This document shows, piece by piece, positions 26,873 to 34,956 of a stretch of 62,432 nt of DNA. Below the pieces are notes generated by a model. That model searched no databases. It saw only the letters and a program-made list of their open reading frames with translations, and was not told the origin of the DNA. Made by a program: the position numbers and the translations under genes. The stretch lies in assembly GCA_022824365.1 (NCBI GenBank), contig JAJEAA010000016.1, positions 1-62,432 on the forward strand, read 5' to 3'. Origin of the DNA: Anaerolineae bacterium. Its GTDB lineage: Bacteria > Chloroflexota > Anaerolineae > Aggregatilineales > Phototrophicaceae. Numbering within the stretch: position 1 is the stretch's first letter; each line of letters starts with the position of its first letter.

Positions 26873-27727
26873 TCACAGCGCTACCCGTCGCAAGCCGCCG
26901 TCGGACAGCGCCAGGATCAGTTGCTTGTCTTCCGGATCCAGCAGGATGCAATCGACGCCTCCGGCCGCGATCTCGGTCCAGGTTGCGCCGTCATCGCTCG
27001 ACCGAAGTACCGCGTCATCCACCTGCGCGATCACGGTGGAGTCGGGAACCAGGGCGAGGGCGTTGACCGCGCCTTCGGTCCGCAGCAGTTGCGCCCAGGT
27101 CTGACCGCCATCGAGCGATCGGAGCAAGCCATGCGACTCGGTCCCGGCATAGAGGGCCGCGCCATCCGGCGATGTCGCCAGGCTCAAGACCATCTCATCG
27201 CCGGCGGGCATGCGTATATCCCGCCAGAGTTTGCCGCCGTTCTCGCTGCGGTAGATGCCGCTGCTCACGCCAGCGTAGACGATGCCTTCGTCGGAACCTG
27301 GCGAAAGGACCAAGCAGTTGACGCTGTGGTCGAAGAGGCCGTGATTGTGGGCGCGCCAGGCGCCCCCGCCATCGTCCGAGCGGAAGACGCCATCTTCGTA
27401 TGCGCCCGCCAGAATCTCGCCATTTGGGAGAAGAGCCAGGCATGTTACCAGCGGGGGCGGGGCGCGAAAGGGGATCGCTTCCCAGTTGCTGCCGCCATCA
27501 GCCGAGCGGAGGACGCCGCCCTGGACGCCCGCGAGCAAGAGGCCCGCCGAACTGTCGCAGGCCAAGGCAAGAATCGGCAGTTCGTCGTCCGGCAGCCCGC
27601 GGAGGTGGAGCCGCTGCGCGTCGCCAGCCTCGCCGATCTGATAAAAGCCTGTCTGCCGCGCGGCGTAAAGCATCCCGCCCGCCGAGATCAAAGCATGCGT
27701 TCTTTCCATCAAGTCAATCGATGTCAT
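26873..27727 (-). CDS. BNR-repeat beta-propeller protein
   Basis: The 284-residue protein is built from BNR (Asp-box) blades: RSADGGSNW, RSDDGGGAW, RSENGGKLW, RSLDGGQTW and RSSDDGATW occur at near-even spacing. Such propellers occur in sialidases and in Ycf48-like assembly factors. The sialidase active-site Arg triad cannot be assigned, and the protein is shorter than a sialidase. There is no signal peptide, which is unusual for this fold in exported enzymes. It lies between a chaperonin gene (144 bases upstream) and fucosidase 4 (85 bases downstream) on the same strand. The role is unknown. Confidence 0.78.
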   Translation of the reverse strand: MTSIDLMERTHALISAGGMLYAARQTGFYQIGEAGDAQRLHLRGLPDDELPILALACDSSAGLLLAGVQGGVLRSADGGSNWEAIPFRAPPPLVTCLALLPNGEILAGAYEDGVFRSDDGGGAWRAHNHGLFDHSVNCLVLSPGSDEGIVYAGVSSGIYRSENGGKLWRDIRMPAGDEMVLSLATSPDGAALYAGTESHGLLRSLDGGQTWAQLLRTEGAVNALALVPDSTVIAQVDDAVLRSSDDGATWTEIAAGGVDCILLDPEDKQLILALSDGGLRRVAL

Positions 27728-27871
27728 CTACCGCTCCGTATCGACTACTGGCGCAACCATGTGATAACGGTCGCGGACGCCCGCGCTGGAAATGCCGCCA
27801 TACTCATATTCGGTGTCCTCATTGGCGAGGCATTTGACGACTTCGCCTATCCTGTTATCGGCAATCAAGGT

Positions 27872-29479
27872 CTAGGGCTCCGTCATGGTTTCGGGCTCGC
27901 GATGCAGGACCAGCACTTCGATGGTCAGCGCCAGCGCCGCGCTGGAAACAGCCCGCTGCAGCGCCTCGACTTGCACTTGAGCCACATCGACGATGCGAGC
28001 CTCAGCCATATCAAGGATCTCGCCCTTCATCACATCAAAGCCGCAGCCGTCCGCGCAAGCCGAGAGTTGAGCCAGGACTTCGCTGGGATCATAGCCGGCG
28101 TTCGCCAACAATTGACGTATCGGCGCTTCGACCGCCTCCGCCAAGATCAGACGGGCAGCGCGGCTTTCCAATTCGTCTTGCGAGTCCAGGTCGTCGAGCA
28201 GCCAGTCCTTGCAGCGCAGAAGCGCGGCGCCGCCGCCAGCGATTACGCCGCCAGAGGCAGCGCCCCGCAAGGCGCGAATGGTACGCTCCGCCAGCTCCTT
28301 ACGCTCCCGGATTTCGTCCTTGGCGATACCGCCGACGTAAACCGTGGCCAGCCCGCCGTTGAGCGCCCCCAAGCGACGCAAAATACGCGCCCGGGCATCG
28401 TCGTCATCGGTCTCAGCATAAGCCGCGCGCAAGCGGCGAACTTCCTCGCGGATCAATGCGGGATCGCCCTTGCCGCTGGCGACGCCGAAGTTCTTGTCAT
28501 CCGCCCAGGCCCAGCGCGCCCAGCCGAAGTCGCGCTCCGCGACCGTCGCCAGGGACTCGCCGGCTTTCAGCAAAATGGGTCGCCCGCCGGTCAAGAGGGC
28601 GATGTCTTCCTGCGCCAGGCTCAATTCGCCGGGGTGGTAGCCATCCAGCTTCACGATGACCGTGCGGATCCGGTCGCTAATGCGCTTGTCCAGAGCGACT
28701 GCCAGACCTTTATCAGAGATGGAGGCGACGATGAGCAGGAGTTCTTTGATGCCGGAGCGCAGCGCCAGTTGCATAAGCGGCACAAGCTCGCCCGGCTCCT
28801 CAATTTCCATGTCGGTCACCAGGATCGCGGCATCCTGCAACTCGGCTACGAGACGCTGTCCTCCGCGCAGCATCTCTTTGGACTGCGCGCCGCCGGGCCA
28901 ATAACTGCCTTCGACGAAATTGTGAACCATGCCGCGCCCGTGCCCTTCGCGAATATCCACCTGCCCAAATTCGCCCAGGGTATGCAGCGCTTCGCCCAGG
29001 ATGGCTGCCATCTCTTCGTCGTAACAGACGGAGAAAGCCAGCGCCCGCAATTCCGATTCGGCGCGCAACTGACGCGCATCGGCGGTCAGACGCTGGCTGA
29101 GGGCGGGCAAGAGCGCCAGCAGTCGAGCTCGCAAGCGCATCGGGTCAGCGCCGGCCGCGATGAAGCGCAAGCCTTCGGTATAAATCTTCTGGTAGAGCAG
29201 GGCGGTGGTGACGGCGCCATCGCCGATGTGCTGGCGCATTTTCCAGACGACCTGCCGCAGCAGCATCGCGCCGACATCGTCTTCCTGCTGAGGCAGGGCA
29301 ATAATGCGGCGAGCGATCAGGCCGCCGTCATCCAGCAATTCCAGCTTGTTCAGGTTCTCGGCGACCGACCGCCGCGGCAGCGGACCCAGCGTCGGCGCGA
29401 TGGCCTTCACCAGCGTATTGATGCCGCGCCGCAGCGCCTGCTGTGTCCCCGGTGGGTTGATTACCTTTGGAGTTGGCAT
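27872..29479 (-). CDS. Divergent group I chaperonin (GroEL-like) with altered ATP site
   Basis: The 535-residue protein matches GroEL end to end: TLGP at 30-33, DDGG with Asp51, GDG with Asp87, GVIAGGGAAL near 411-420 and a final SSAALALTIEVLV. Several nucleotide-site residues differ. Thr89 and Thr90 of GroEL are Ala89 and Val90 here, KG after TLGP is LP, and the residue aligned with the hydrolytic Asp398 is Arg399. The Gly-Gly-Met tail is absent. ATP may bind, but hydrolysis should be impaired or lost. There is no GroES gene beside it, so it is probably a specialised paralogue. It precedes the BNR propeller gene on the same strand, raising the idea of a dedicated client. Confidence 0.88.
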   Translation of the reverse strand: MPTPKVINPPGTQQALRRGINTLVKAIAPTLGPLPRRSVAENLNKLELLDDGGLIARRIIALPQQEDDVGAMLLRQVVWKMRQHIGDGAVTTALLYQKIYTEGLRFIAAGADPMRLRARLLALLPALSQRLTADARQLRAESELRALAFSVCYDEEMAAILGEALHTLGEFGQVDIREGHGRGMVHNFVEGSYWPGGAQSKEMLRGGQRLVAELQDAAILVTDMEIEEPGELVPLMQLALRSGIKELLLIVASISDKGLAVALDKRISDRIRTVIVKLDGYHPGELSLAQEDIALLTGGRPILLKAGESLATVAERDFGWARWAWADDKNFGVASGKGDPALIREEVRRLRAAYAETDDDDARARILRRLGALNGGLATVYVGGIAKDEIRERKELAERTIRALRGAASGGVIAGGGAALLRCKDWLLDDLDSQDELESRAARLILAEAVEAPIRQLLANAGYDPSEVLAQLSACADGCGFDVMKGEILDMAEARIVDVAQVQVEALQRAVSSAALALTIEVLVLHREPETMTEP

Positions 29480-29633
29480 GTTTTCCAGGCGCAGTAGGGC
29501 AAGAATCAGTCCAGGAAGAAAACGCGATTATTCAGATCAAACAAACGCCCGCAAGCATACCACATAAGGTTTTCAACTGCCAAAGCAGGTTTAATCGGGA
29601 GTGGTGAATTCTGTGGATACTGCCTTATCTAAG

Positions 29634-29690
29634 CCGCCCCCGGCTTCCCCCTCGCCATCTCGATGACGAGCATCCAAAGCTTTGGGGGCT
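29634..29690. repeat. CCCGCCAT-family remnant
   Basis: CCCCCTCGCCATCTCGATGA CGAGCATCC has the layout of the repeats at 142, 22421 and 59436, with arms diverged to CTCGCCAT/ATGACGAG. Confidence 0.5.
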
Positions 29691-29906
29691 TAAATGCGAA
29701 AACCAGCGATCAACGCCAGCGTTCCGCATCCACCAAAATCACCACTTCCAGCTTACAAGGAATTGCTTATTCTGATAGATATCGTGCTGAGATTGAAGAC
29801 GATACCTGTTGATTAATCACAAAGAACACAAAGGCACAAAGATAGTTCTTCCATTATGATTGAGTTCGCATCCACGACATTCACCACTCCCGGCGAGGAT
29901 GGATTT

Positions 29907-29935
29907 TTGACAAATTGTCATTCCTCGTCTAGTAT
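29907..29935 (+). promoter_or_regulatory. Promoter of the ABC importer operon
   Basis: A perfect TTGACA (29907-29912) is followed after 17 bp by TAGTAT (29930-29935). Transcription would begin near 29942, leaving a leader of about 150 bases before the binding-protein gene. Confidence 0.6.
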
Positions 29936-30089
29936 ACAGAGGTGTGCGAGACTACGAGAGACTGTGTGTACATTATTAGTATTTTTGTTTCACAAGTTTG
30001 TTTGACAAGTTAAAGGAGGCGCCTGGCGAAGAGAGTTGGACCAAGTGCAGTGACGTTGAAGCTAGAGATTTGCAGAGAAAGGAAAGATC

Positions 30090-31403
30090 ATGAGCAGAGA
30101 AAAACTTTCGCGCCGCGCCTTTTTGAAGCTCGCGGCTGCCAGTGGTTCCGGCGTTGCGCTTGCGGGGCTTGGTCCCTTGAGCAGTATCGCCAGCGCCCAG
30201 GACTCGGTCGAGTTGACCTTCGGCCGGCACTGGGAAGCGGCCTTCCGTCCGCGCCAGGCGGAGTACGATGAAGGCTTTATGGAGCGGCATCCGAATATCT
30301 CGATCAACATCACCTACAACACCTGGGCTGACCACAACAACGTGGTGCCGGCCTGGGCCGCCGCCGGCACCTTGCCCGACATCATCTACGTTCATGGCAG
30401 CCGCGTCGTCCCCTGGGCGCATGAGGGCATCATTATCGACATTCACGATATCGTCACCCCCGACGAAGAATTCGATGTCGATAACATGTGGGAAGAATCC
30501 TTGCGCCTCTATCGCATTAATGGCCGTCTCCATGCCTTGCCCTATGATCACGGTCCTTTGATCCTCGGCTACAACGTCGATATGTTCGATGCCGCTGGCA
30601 TGGACTACCCGAATGAAGAATGGACCATGGACGACTTGCGCGAAGCCGCCATCGCCTTGAGCAAGCCGGACGAATTCCAGTGGGGCTGGAGCGGCGAGTT
30701 GGACTTGGGCAATGGCGGTTCTGACTTCTTCCTCGGCGCCTGGGGCGGCCGGAAGATGAGCGATGACGAAACCGAGATGATTCTCGATTCGCCCGAATCC
30801 CGCGAAGCGCTGAACTTCTGGTATAGCTTGATACACGAAGAGAATGCTGGACCCAGCGCGACGGAAGCGGAAGGCTTTGGCGATAACCCGTGGCAGAACG
30901 GACGCTGTGGTATGGCGGTCGTGCCCACCTGGGAGACGCCCAGCTTGCGCGCATTCGCCAGCTTCAATTGGGATGTGGCGCCGACGCCGATGGGCGCTGA
31001 CGGCACGCGCAGAACCGGCGCCTTCGGCAGCGGTTACGGCATCACGCCAACCAGCGGGCAGCCCGATGTCGCCTGGACTTACCTGCGCGAATACCTGTCC
31101 AATGAAGGCATGATCTTCATGTGGAGCCTCTCGGGCCGTGGTTCACCGGCGCGTCCGGAAGCGCTTGAAGTCTGGTTCACCTCGGATCCGGCGCCGCCCA
31201 GCGCGCACTACTATCGCGACGCAATGTTCGACTATGCGGTGACGGGCCGCCCCTACGAGACTATTGCCGGGGCGCAGGTCAGCGATGTATTGAGCCGCGA
31301 GGCGGAATTGCTGCGTTTGGGCGAGACGACTGTAGACGGCGCCATCGCGGCCATCATGGAAGAAGGCCAAGCAGCGCTCGATTCTGTCGCCGAAGATATG
31401 TAG
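30090..31403 (+). CDS. Extracellular sugar-binding protein (ABC importer, family 1), Tat-exported
   Basis: The 437-residue protein begins with a twin-arginine signal (SRRAFLKLAAASG, then ALAGLGPLSSIASA before the cleavage site). The mature part has the family 1 solute-binding pattern (LTFGRHWEA, PDIIYVHGS, the WGWSGELDLGN segment, late GYGITPTSGQPD), typical of oligosaccharide importers. There is no lipobox Cys, so anchoring may rely on the permease. AAAGGA precedes the ATG. A stem-loop follows the gene, before two permease genes. The ligand is not known; the nearby fucosidase cluster makes a fucosylated oligosaccharide plausible. Confidence 0.88.
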   Translation: MSREKLSRRAFLKLAAASGSGVALAGLGPLSSIASAQDSVELTFGRHWEAAFRPRQAEYDEGFMERHPNISINITYNTWADHNNVVPAWAAAGTLPDIIYVHGSRVVPWAHEGIIIDIHDIVTPDEEFDVDNMWEESLRLYRINGRLHALPYDHGPLILGYNVDMFDAAGMDYPNEEWTMDDLREAAIALSKPDEFQWGWSGELDLGNGGSDFFLGAWGGRKMSDDETEMILDSPESREALNFWYSLIHEENAGPSATEAEGFGDNPWQNGRCGMAVVPTWETPSLRAFASFNWDVAPTPMGADGTRRTGAFGSGYGITPTSGQPDVAWTYLREYLSNEGMIFMWSLSGRGSPARPEALEVWFTSDPAPPSAHYYRDAMFDYAVTGRPYETIAGAQVSDVLSREAELLRLGETTVDGAIAAIMEEGQAALDSVAEDM

Positions 31404-31428
31404 TTTGATGCTGTAAACTGCATTCGAC

Positions 31429-31457
31429 TGAGGGAGATCGCCCGGCGGTCTCCCTCA
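31429..31457 (+). terminator. Intercistronic hairpin after the binding-protein gene
   Basis: The perfect 9-bp stem TGAGGGAGA/TCTCCCTCA has an 11-base GC-rich loop and is followed by ATTCTGTT, without a strong T-run. It most likely limits read-through or stabilises the upstream mRNA, so that binding protein is made in excess of permeases. Confidence 0.65.
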
Positions 31458-31488
31458 ATTCTGTTAACGCAACAGCGAGCGCCAACTA

Positions 31489-32394
31489 ATGTTAAGACGG
31501 CTCATTCGCCCTATCTCGCCCAGCGCCCGCCGCGAAGAGCGTATCTTCTATCTCTTCATTCTCCCTTGGCTCATCGGCTTGGTCGTCTTTAACGCCGGCC
31601 CTATCCTCGGGATTTTGGGTCTGAGTTTCACTGATTGGCGAATCTCCTTCCAAGGCTTGAATTTTGTCGGGCTGGAGAATTATCGCACCTTGTTCGCCGA
31701 TGAAACATTCTGGGTCTCGGTGGGCAACACCTTGTATATCACCGTTGGTCGCGTCGTTCTGGGTACAATCTTCGCCCTTTTCCTCGCCATACTGCTGAAT
31801 CAAAAAGTTCCGGGCATTCCCTTTTTCCGCGCTGTTTATTATTTGCCATCGGTGACGGCCGGCGTGGCGGTGGCGCTGGTGTGGATTTGGATCTTCAATC
31901 CGCAAGTCGGGATACTCAACCACTCGCTCCGTTTGCTGGGCATCAAGGGTCCGACCTGGATCCACAGCACAGTTTGGGTCAAGCCATCGCTCATCATCAT
32001 GAGCATTTTCACCGTCGGTCCCAATATGATCATTCTCTTGGCGGGTTTGCAGGGCATACCAAAAGAGCTCTATGAAGCGGCGGAGATTGACGGCGCCGGC
32101 GCCTGGGAGAAATTCGCCAATGTGACCCTGCCAATGCTGTCGCCGGTGCTCTTTTTTGTCATCATCATCTCTGTCGCCGCCTCATTCCAAAACTTCACCG
32201 AAATTCGTGTCATGACACAAGGCGGTCCGGGCGAATCGAGCAATGTTCTGGTTTGGTATCTTTGGGAAAACGCCTTCGTCTATTTCCAAATGGGCGTGGC
32301 ATCCGCTGTCGCCTGGATTATTTTCCTGCTGTTGATGGGGTTGACAGGCATACAGTTCCGTTTGGGCAGACGCTGGGTCTTCTACGAGGTATAG
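31489..32394 (+). CDS. ABC sugar permease, MalF/UgpA type
   Basis: The 301-residue protein has about six membrane segments and the cytoplasmic EAA loop (ELYEAAEIDGAGAWEKFANV) that contacts the ATPase. It begins 86 bases after the binding-protein gene, beyond a hairpin, and is followed after three bases by the second permease. The pair forms the membrane channel of a CUT1-type carbohydrate importer. The only clear ribosome site is weak, consistent with lower expression than the binding protein. Confidence 0.9.
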   Translation: MLRRLIRPISPSARREERIFYLFILPWLIGLVVFNAGPILGILGLSFTDWRISFQGLNFVGLENYRTLFADETFWVSVGNTLYITVGRVVLGTIFALFLAILLNQKVPGIPFFRAVYYLPSVTAGVAVALVWIWIFNPQVGILNHSLRLLGIKGPTWIHSTVWVKPSLIIMSIFTVGPNMIILLAGLQGIPKELYEAAEIDGAGAWEKFANVTLPMLSPVLFFVIIISVAASFQNFTEIRVMTQGGPGESSNVLVWYLWENAFVYFQMGVASAVAWIIFLLLMGLTGIQFRLGRRWVFYEV

Positions 32395-32397
32395 CCG

Positions 32398-33306
32398 ATG
32401 ACGCATCCGCCAGTCGCCCAGGAACCGCGCAAAGCCAAAGGCGATGCCGCATGGTATCGCTCGATTAAGGGTCGCCGGGCTCTTGCCGTCCTGTTGACCT
32501 TCGCCTTGCTTATCCCGCTGGGCATTCTCTTTGTCGTGCCGTTCTTTGTGATGATGTCCACGGCCTTGAAGACCAAACCGCAGATATTCCAATTCCCGCC
32601 TAGTCTCATTCCCGATCCCATCGTCTGGCAGAATTTTCCCGACGGCTGGTACGGCTACGGCATTATTGATTTCACCAACTGCACCTGGAATTCGCTGAAA
32701 ATCACGGTCAATAACATCGTTGGCAATCTGGTTTCCTGTACCTTGGCCGCTTACGCTTTTGCCCGGCTGAAGGCGCGGGGCAAGAATATATTTTTCGGTA
32801 TCCTGCTGGCAACCATGCTCTTGCCCAACGAAGCGGTCTTAATCCCGCAATATGTGCTGTTCAGAATCTTGGGCTGGAATGATACTCACCTGCCGCTGAT
32901 GGTGCCGCCCTGGTTTGGTTGGCCCTTCTTCATCTTCCTTCTGCGTCAGTTCTTCCTCACGATTCCCGAAGAACTGGTCGACGCCGCCAAGATCGATGGC
33001 GCCGGGCACGCCCGCATCTTGCTGCAGATCTTCATCCCGCTATCCAAGCCCGCCTTGGCAACCTTGGCTATCTTCGCCTTCGTCGGCAATTGGAATAATT
33101 TCTTCGGTCCCTTGCTTTACTTGCGCACGCCCGAGATTCAGACGCTGCCGGTCTGCCTGGTGCAATATCAAGGCGCCTACGGCAATACCGACTGGAATCT
33201 GATGATGGCGGTAGCGACGATCACGGTGATCCCGGTGCTGCTCCTTTTCATCTTCGGCCAGCGCTATTTCGTCGAAGGTATCGCTACTTCCGGCGTCAAG
33301 CGCTAG
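32398..33306 (+). CDS. ABC sugar permease, MalG/UgpE type
   Basis: The 302-residue protein has about six membrane segments and the EAA loop ELVDAAKIDGAGHARILLQI. It pairs with the preceding permease, three bases upstream. No ATP-binding subunit follows; CUT1 systems often share one MsmK/UgpC-like ATPase encoded elsewhere. The long N-terminal cytoplasmic stretch (about 30 residues, Lys/Arg rich) is normal for MalG-type subunits. Confidence 0.9.
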   Translation: MTHPPVAQEPRKAKGDAAWYRSIKGRRALAVLLTFALLIPLGILFVVPFFVMMSTALKTKPQIFQFPPSLIPDPIVWQNFPDGWYGYGIIDFTNCTWNSLKITVNNIVGNLVSCTLAAYAFARLKARGKNIFFGILLATMLLPNEAVLIPQYVLFRILGWNDTHLPLMVPPWFGWPFFIFLLRQFFLTIPEELVDAAKIDGAGHARILLQIFIPLSKPALATLAIFAFVGNWNNFFGPLLYLRTPEIQTLPVCLVQYQGAYGNTDWNLMMAVATITVIPVLLLFIFGQRYFVEGIATSGVKR

Positions 33307-33331
33307 GTTTCACCAGCAAAGCAATTACGAC

Positions 33332-34942
33332 ATGCGGTTCTGGCGCATCAGTCTCAGTGCAGTCTTGCTGACGGCTTTTGTTGCTGCCGCGATCGCCATC
33401 GGCAAGCTGGCGCCTTTTGTGGATGTCAGCGAAGCGGCCGGCATCTCCGCCAGGCACCGCGGCCACTGGGAGCTCTTTGACGACGACTTCGCCACCGGTT
33501 ATCTCGGCATCGGCCAAGCCTGGGGCGATTATGACCGCGACGGCTGGCTGGATTTGTACGTGACCGGGAATCGCGACCCCAGCATCCTGTATCGCAATAA
33601 TGGCGATGGGACCTTTTCCGTTTCGGATTTGACGCCGCAGGTCGCCTTGCCGGATGTGGACACTGGCGGCGCTGTCTGGGCCGATTATGACAACGATGGC
33701 TGGCTGGACCTGTATGTGCTGAATCACGGCGCGAACGTCCTCTTTCATAACGAAGGCGGACGCGGCTTTGTGGATGTGACGGCGCGGGCCGGCGCAGGCG
33801 ATGCTGGCAAAAGCACAACCGCGGCCTGGGGCGATTACGATGGCGACGGCTATCTTGATCTTTATGTGGTGAATTGGTCTTGCTTCCCCGAATGCGGCGA
33901 CCCCAACATCAGTCGCGAGCATGATGCCGCCCGCGACACGCTCTACCGCAATCGCGGCGATGGCAGCTTCGACGATGTCACCGGGCTGCTGGATTACGAT
34001 CTGCTGCTGGGCGCCGGTTTCAGCGCCAGCTTCGCCGATTACGACAACGATGGCGACCCCGATATCTACGTGGTCAACGATCAATTCAAGAATATGCTGG
34101 GCAATATCCTCTGGCGCAATGACGGGGCTGGTTGCGGCGGCTGGTGCTTCAGCGAAGTATCGATCGAGGCGGGCGCGCGGACCTTCATCCATGGCATGGG
34201 CTTGGCGGTCGGCGATTATGACAACGATCTCGACCTGGACTTTTATTTCTCGGATATGGTGAATGGCATGGTGCTGCTGCAGAACCAGGGCGATGGCACC
34301 TTTGACGATATGGCGGACGAAGCCGGCGTCGTGGTGGGACCGAGCAGCGCGGTCGGCTGGGGCACGATGTTCTTCGATTACGACAATGACAGCTGGCTTG
34401 ATCTATTCCTCACTGCGACCGAGTTTATCCAGTTTGATATCGTTTCCGGTCCCGAGGGCATGATGTTCGAGTATCGCGATTATCTGTTTCGGAATCAGGG
34501 AGATGGCAGCTTTGCCGATGTGACGCCGCAGGATTGGCTGGACGAGCTGCGCCCGAGCATGGGTTTGGCTTATGCCGATTATGACCGGGATGGTTTTGTC
34601 GATTTCGTCCTGGGCAACTGGAATGAGGGCTATCGCCTCTATCGAAACACCGGCGCCGACGGCAAGGGCAATAACTGGCTGAACATCCGCTTAAAAGGCG
34701 GCGGCGATATCAACCGGGACGCGATAGGCAGCCGCGTTTACCTCGAGACCGACAGCGGGCGCGCGCTGATGCAAGAGGTGAAAGCGGGCTCGAGCCTGGG
34801 CGCGGGCAATGACATGGCGCTGCATTTTGGCTTGGGCGCGGAGACGATAAGCGAATTGCGCATTCGCTGGAGCAACGGCGCCGAAGAAACGCTGGACGAG
34901 GTGGATGTCAATCAGTTTTTGGAAGTGGCGTACTCCGGCTGA
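33332..34942 (+). CDS. FG-GAP/VCBS-repeat protein with ASPIC/UnbV C-terminus
   Basis: The 536-residue protein starts with a hydrophobic segment (about 7-24) that is a signal peptide or anchor. Repeats carrying DxDxDG calcium loops follow (WGDYDRDGWLDLYV, WADYDNDGWLDLYV, WGDYDGDGYLDLYV, FADYDNDGDPDIYV, VGDYDNDLDLDFYF, YADYDRDGFVDFVL), forming an integrin-like propeller. The end (GSRVYLETDSG ... RIRWSNGAEETLDEV) is the ASPIC/UnbV domain, giving the CRTAC1-like architecture. Such proteins are extracellular and calcium-stabilised; the function is unknown but often near glycan genes. It starts 25 bases after the permease gene and may be in the same transcript. An unpaired Cys-rich insert (CFPECGD, GCGGWCF) is notable. 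Confidence 0.88.
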   Translation: MRFWRISLSAVLLTAFVAAAIAIGKLAPFVDVSEAAGISARHRGHWELFDDDFATGYLGIGQAWGDYDRDGWLDLYVTGNRDPSILYRNNGDGTFSVSDLTPQVALPDVDTGGAVWADYDNDGWLDLYVLNHGANVLFHNEGGRGFVDVTARAGAGDAGKSTTAAWGDYDGDGYLDLYVVNWSCFPECGDPNISREHDAARDTLYRNRGDGSFDDVTGLLDYDLLLGAGFSASFADYDNDGDPDIYVVNDQFKNMLGNILWRNDGAGCGGWCFSEVSIEAGARTFIHGMGLAVGDYDNDLDLDFYFSDMVNGMVLLQNQGDGTFDDMADEAGVVVGPSSAVGWGTMFFDYDNDSWLDLFLTATEFIQFDIVSGPEGMMFEYRDYLFRNQGDGSFADVTPQDWLDELRPSMGLAYADYDRDGFVDFVLGNWNEGYRLYRNTGADGKGNNWLNIRLKGGGDINRDAIGSRVYLETDSGRALMQEVKAGSSLGAGNDMALHFGLGAETISELRIRWSNGAEETLDEVDVNQFLEVAYSG

Positions 34943-34956
34943 CGCGCGGCCGACCT

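Larger units (their letters stand above)
29480..30089. other. Intergenic region between chaperonin and ABC importer
   Basis: This 610-base divergent region contains no convincing gene. It holds a CCCGCCAT-family remnant (29634-29690), an AT-rich stretch with CACAAAGAACACAAAGGCAC (about 29819-29838) resembling the MITE interior, and the ABC-operon promoter at 29907-29935. Two ACAAGTT direct repeats (about 29992 and 30006) lie in the leader. Confidence 0.6.

Noticed and set aside
26600..29497. 965-codon plus-strand ORF
   Set aside because: It lies antisense to fucosidase 4, the BNR protein and the chaperonin, all of which have clear family motifs; it is a GC-rich shadow frame.
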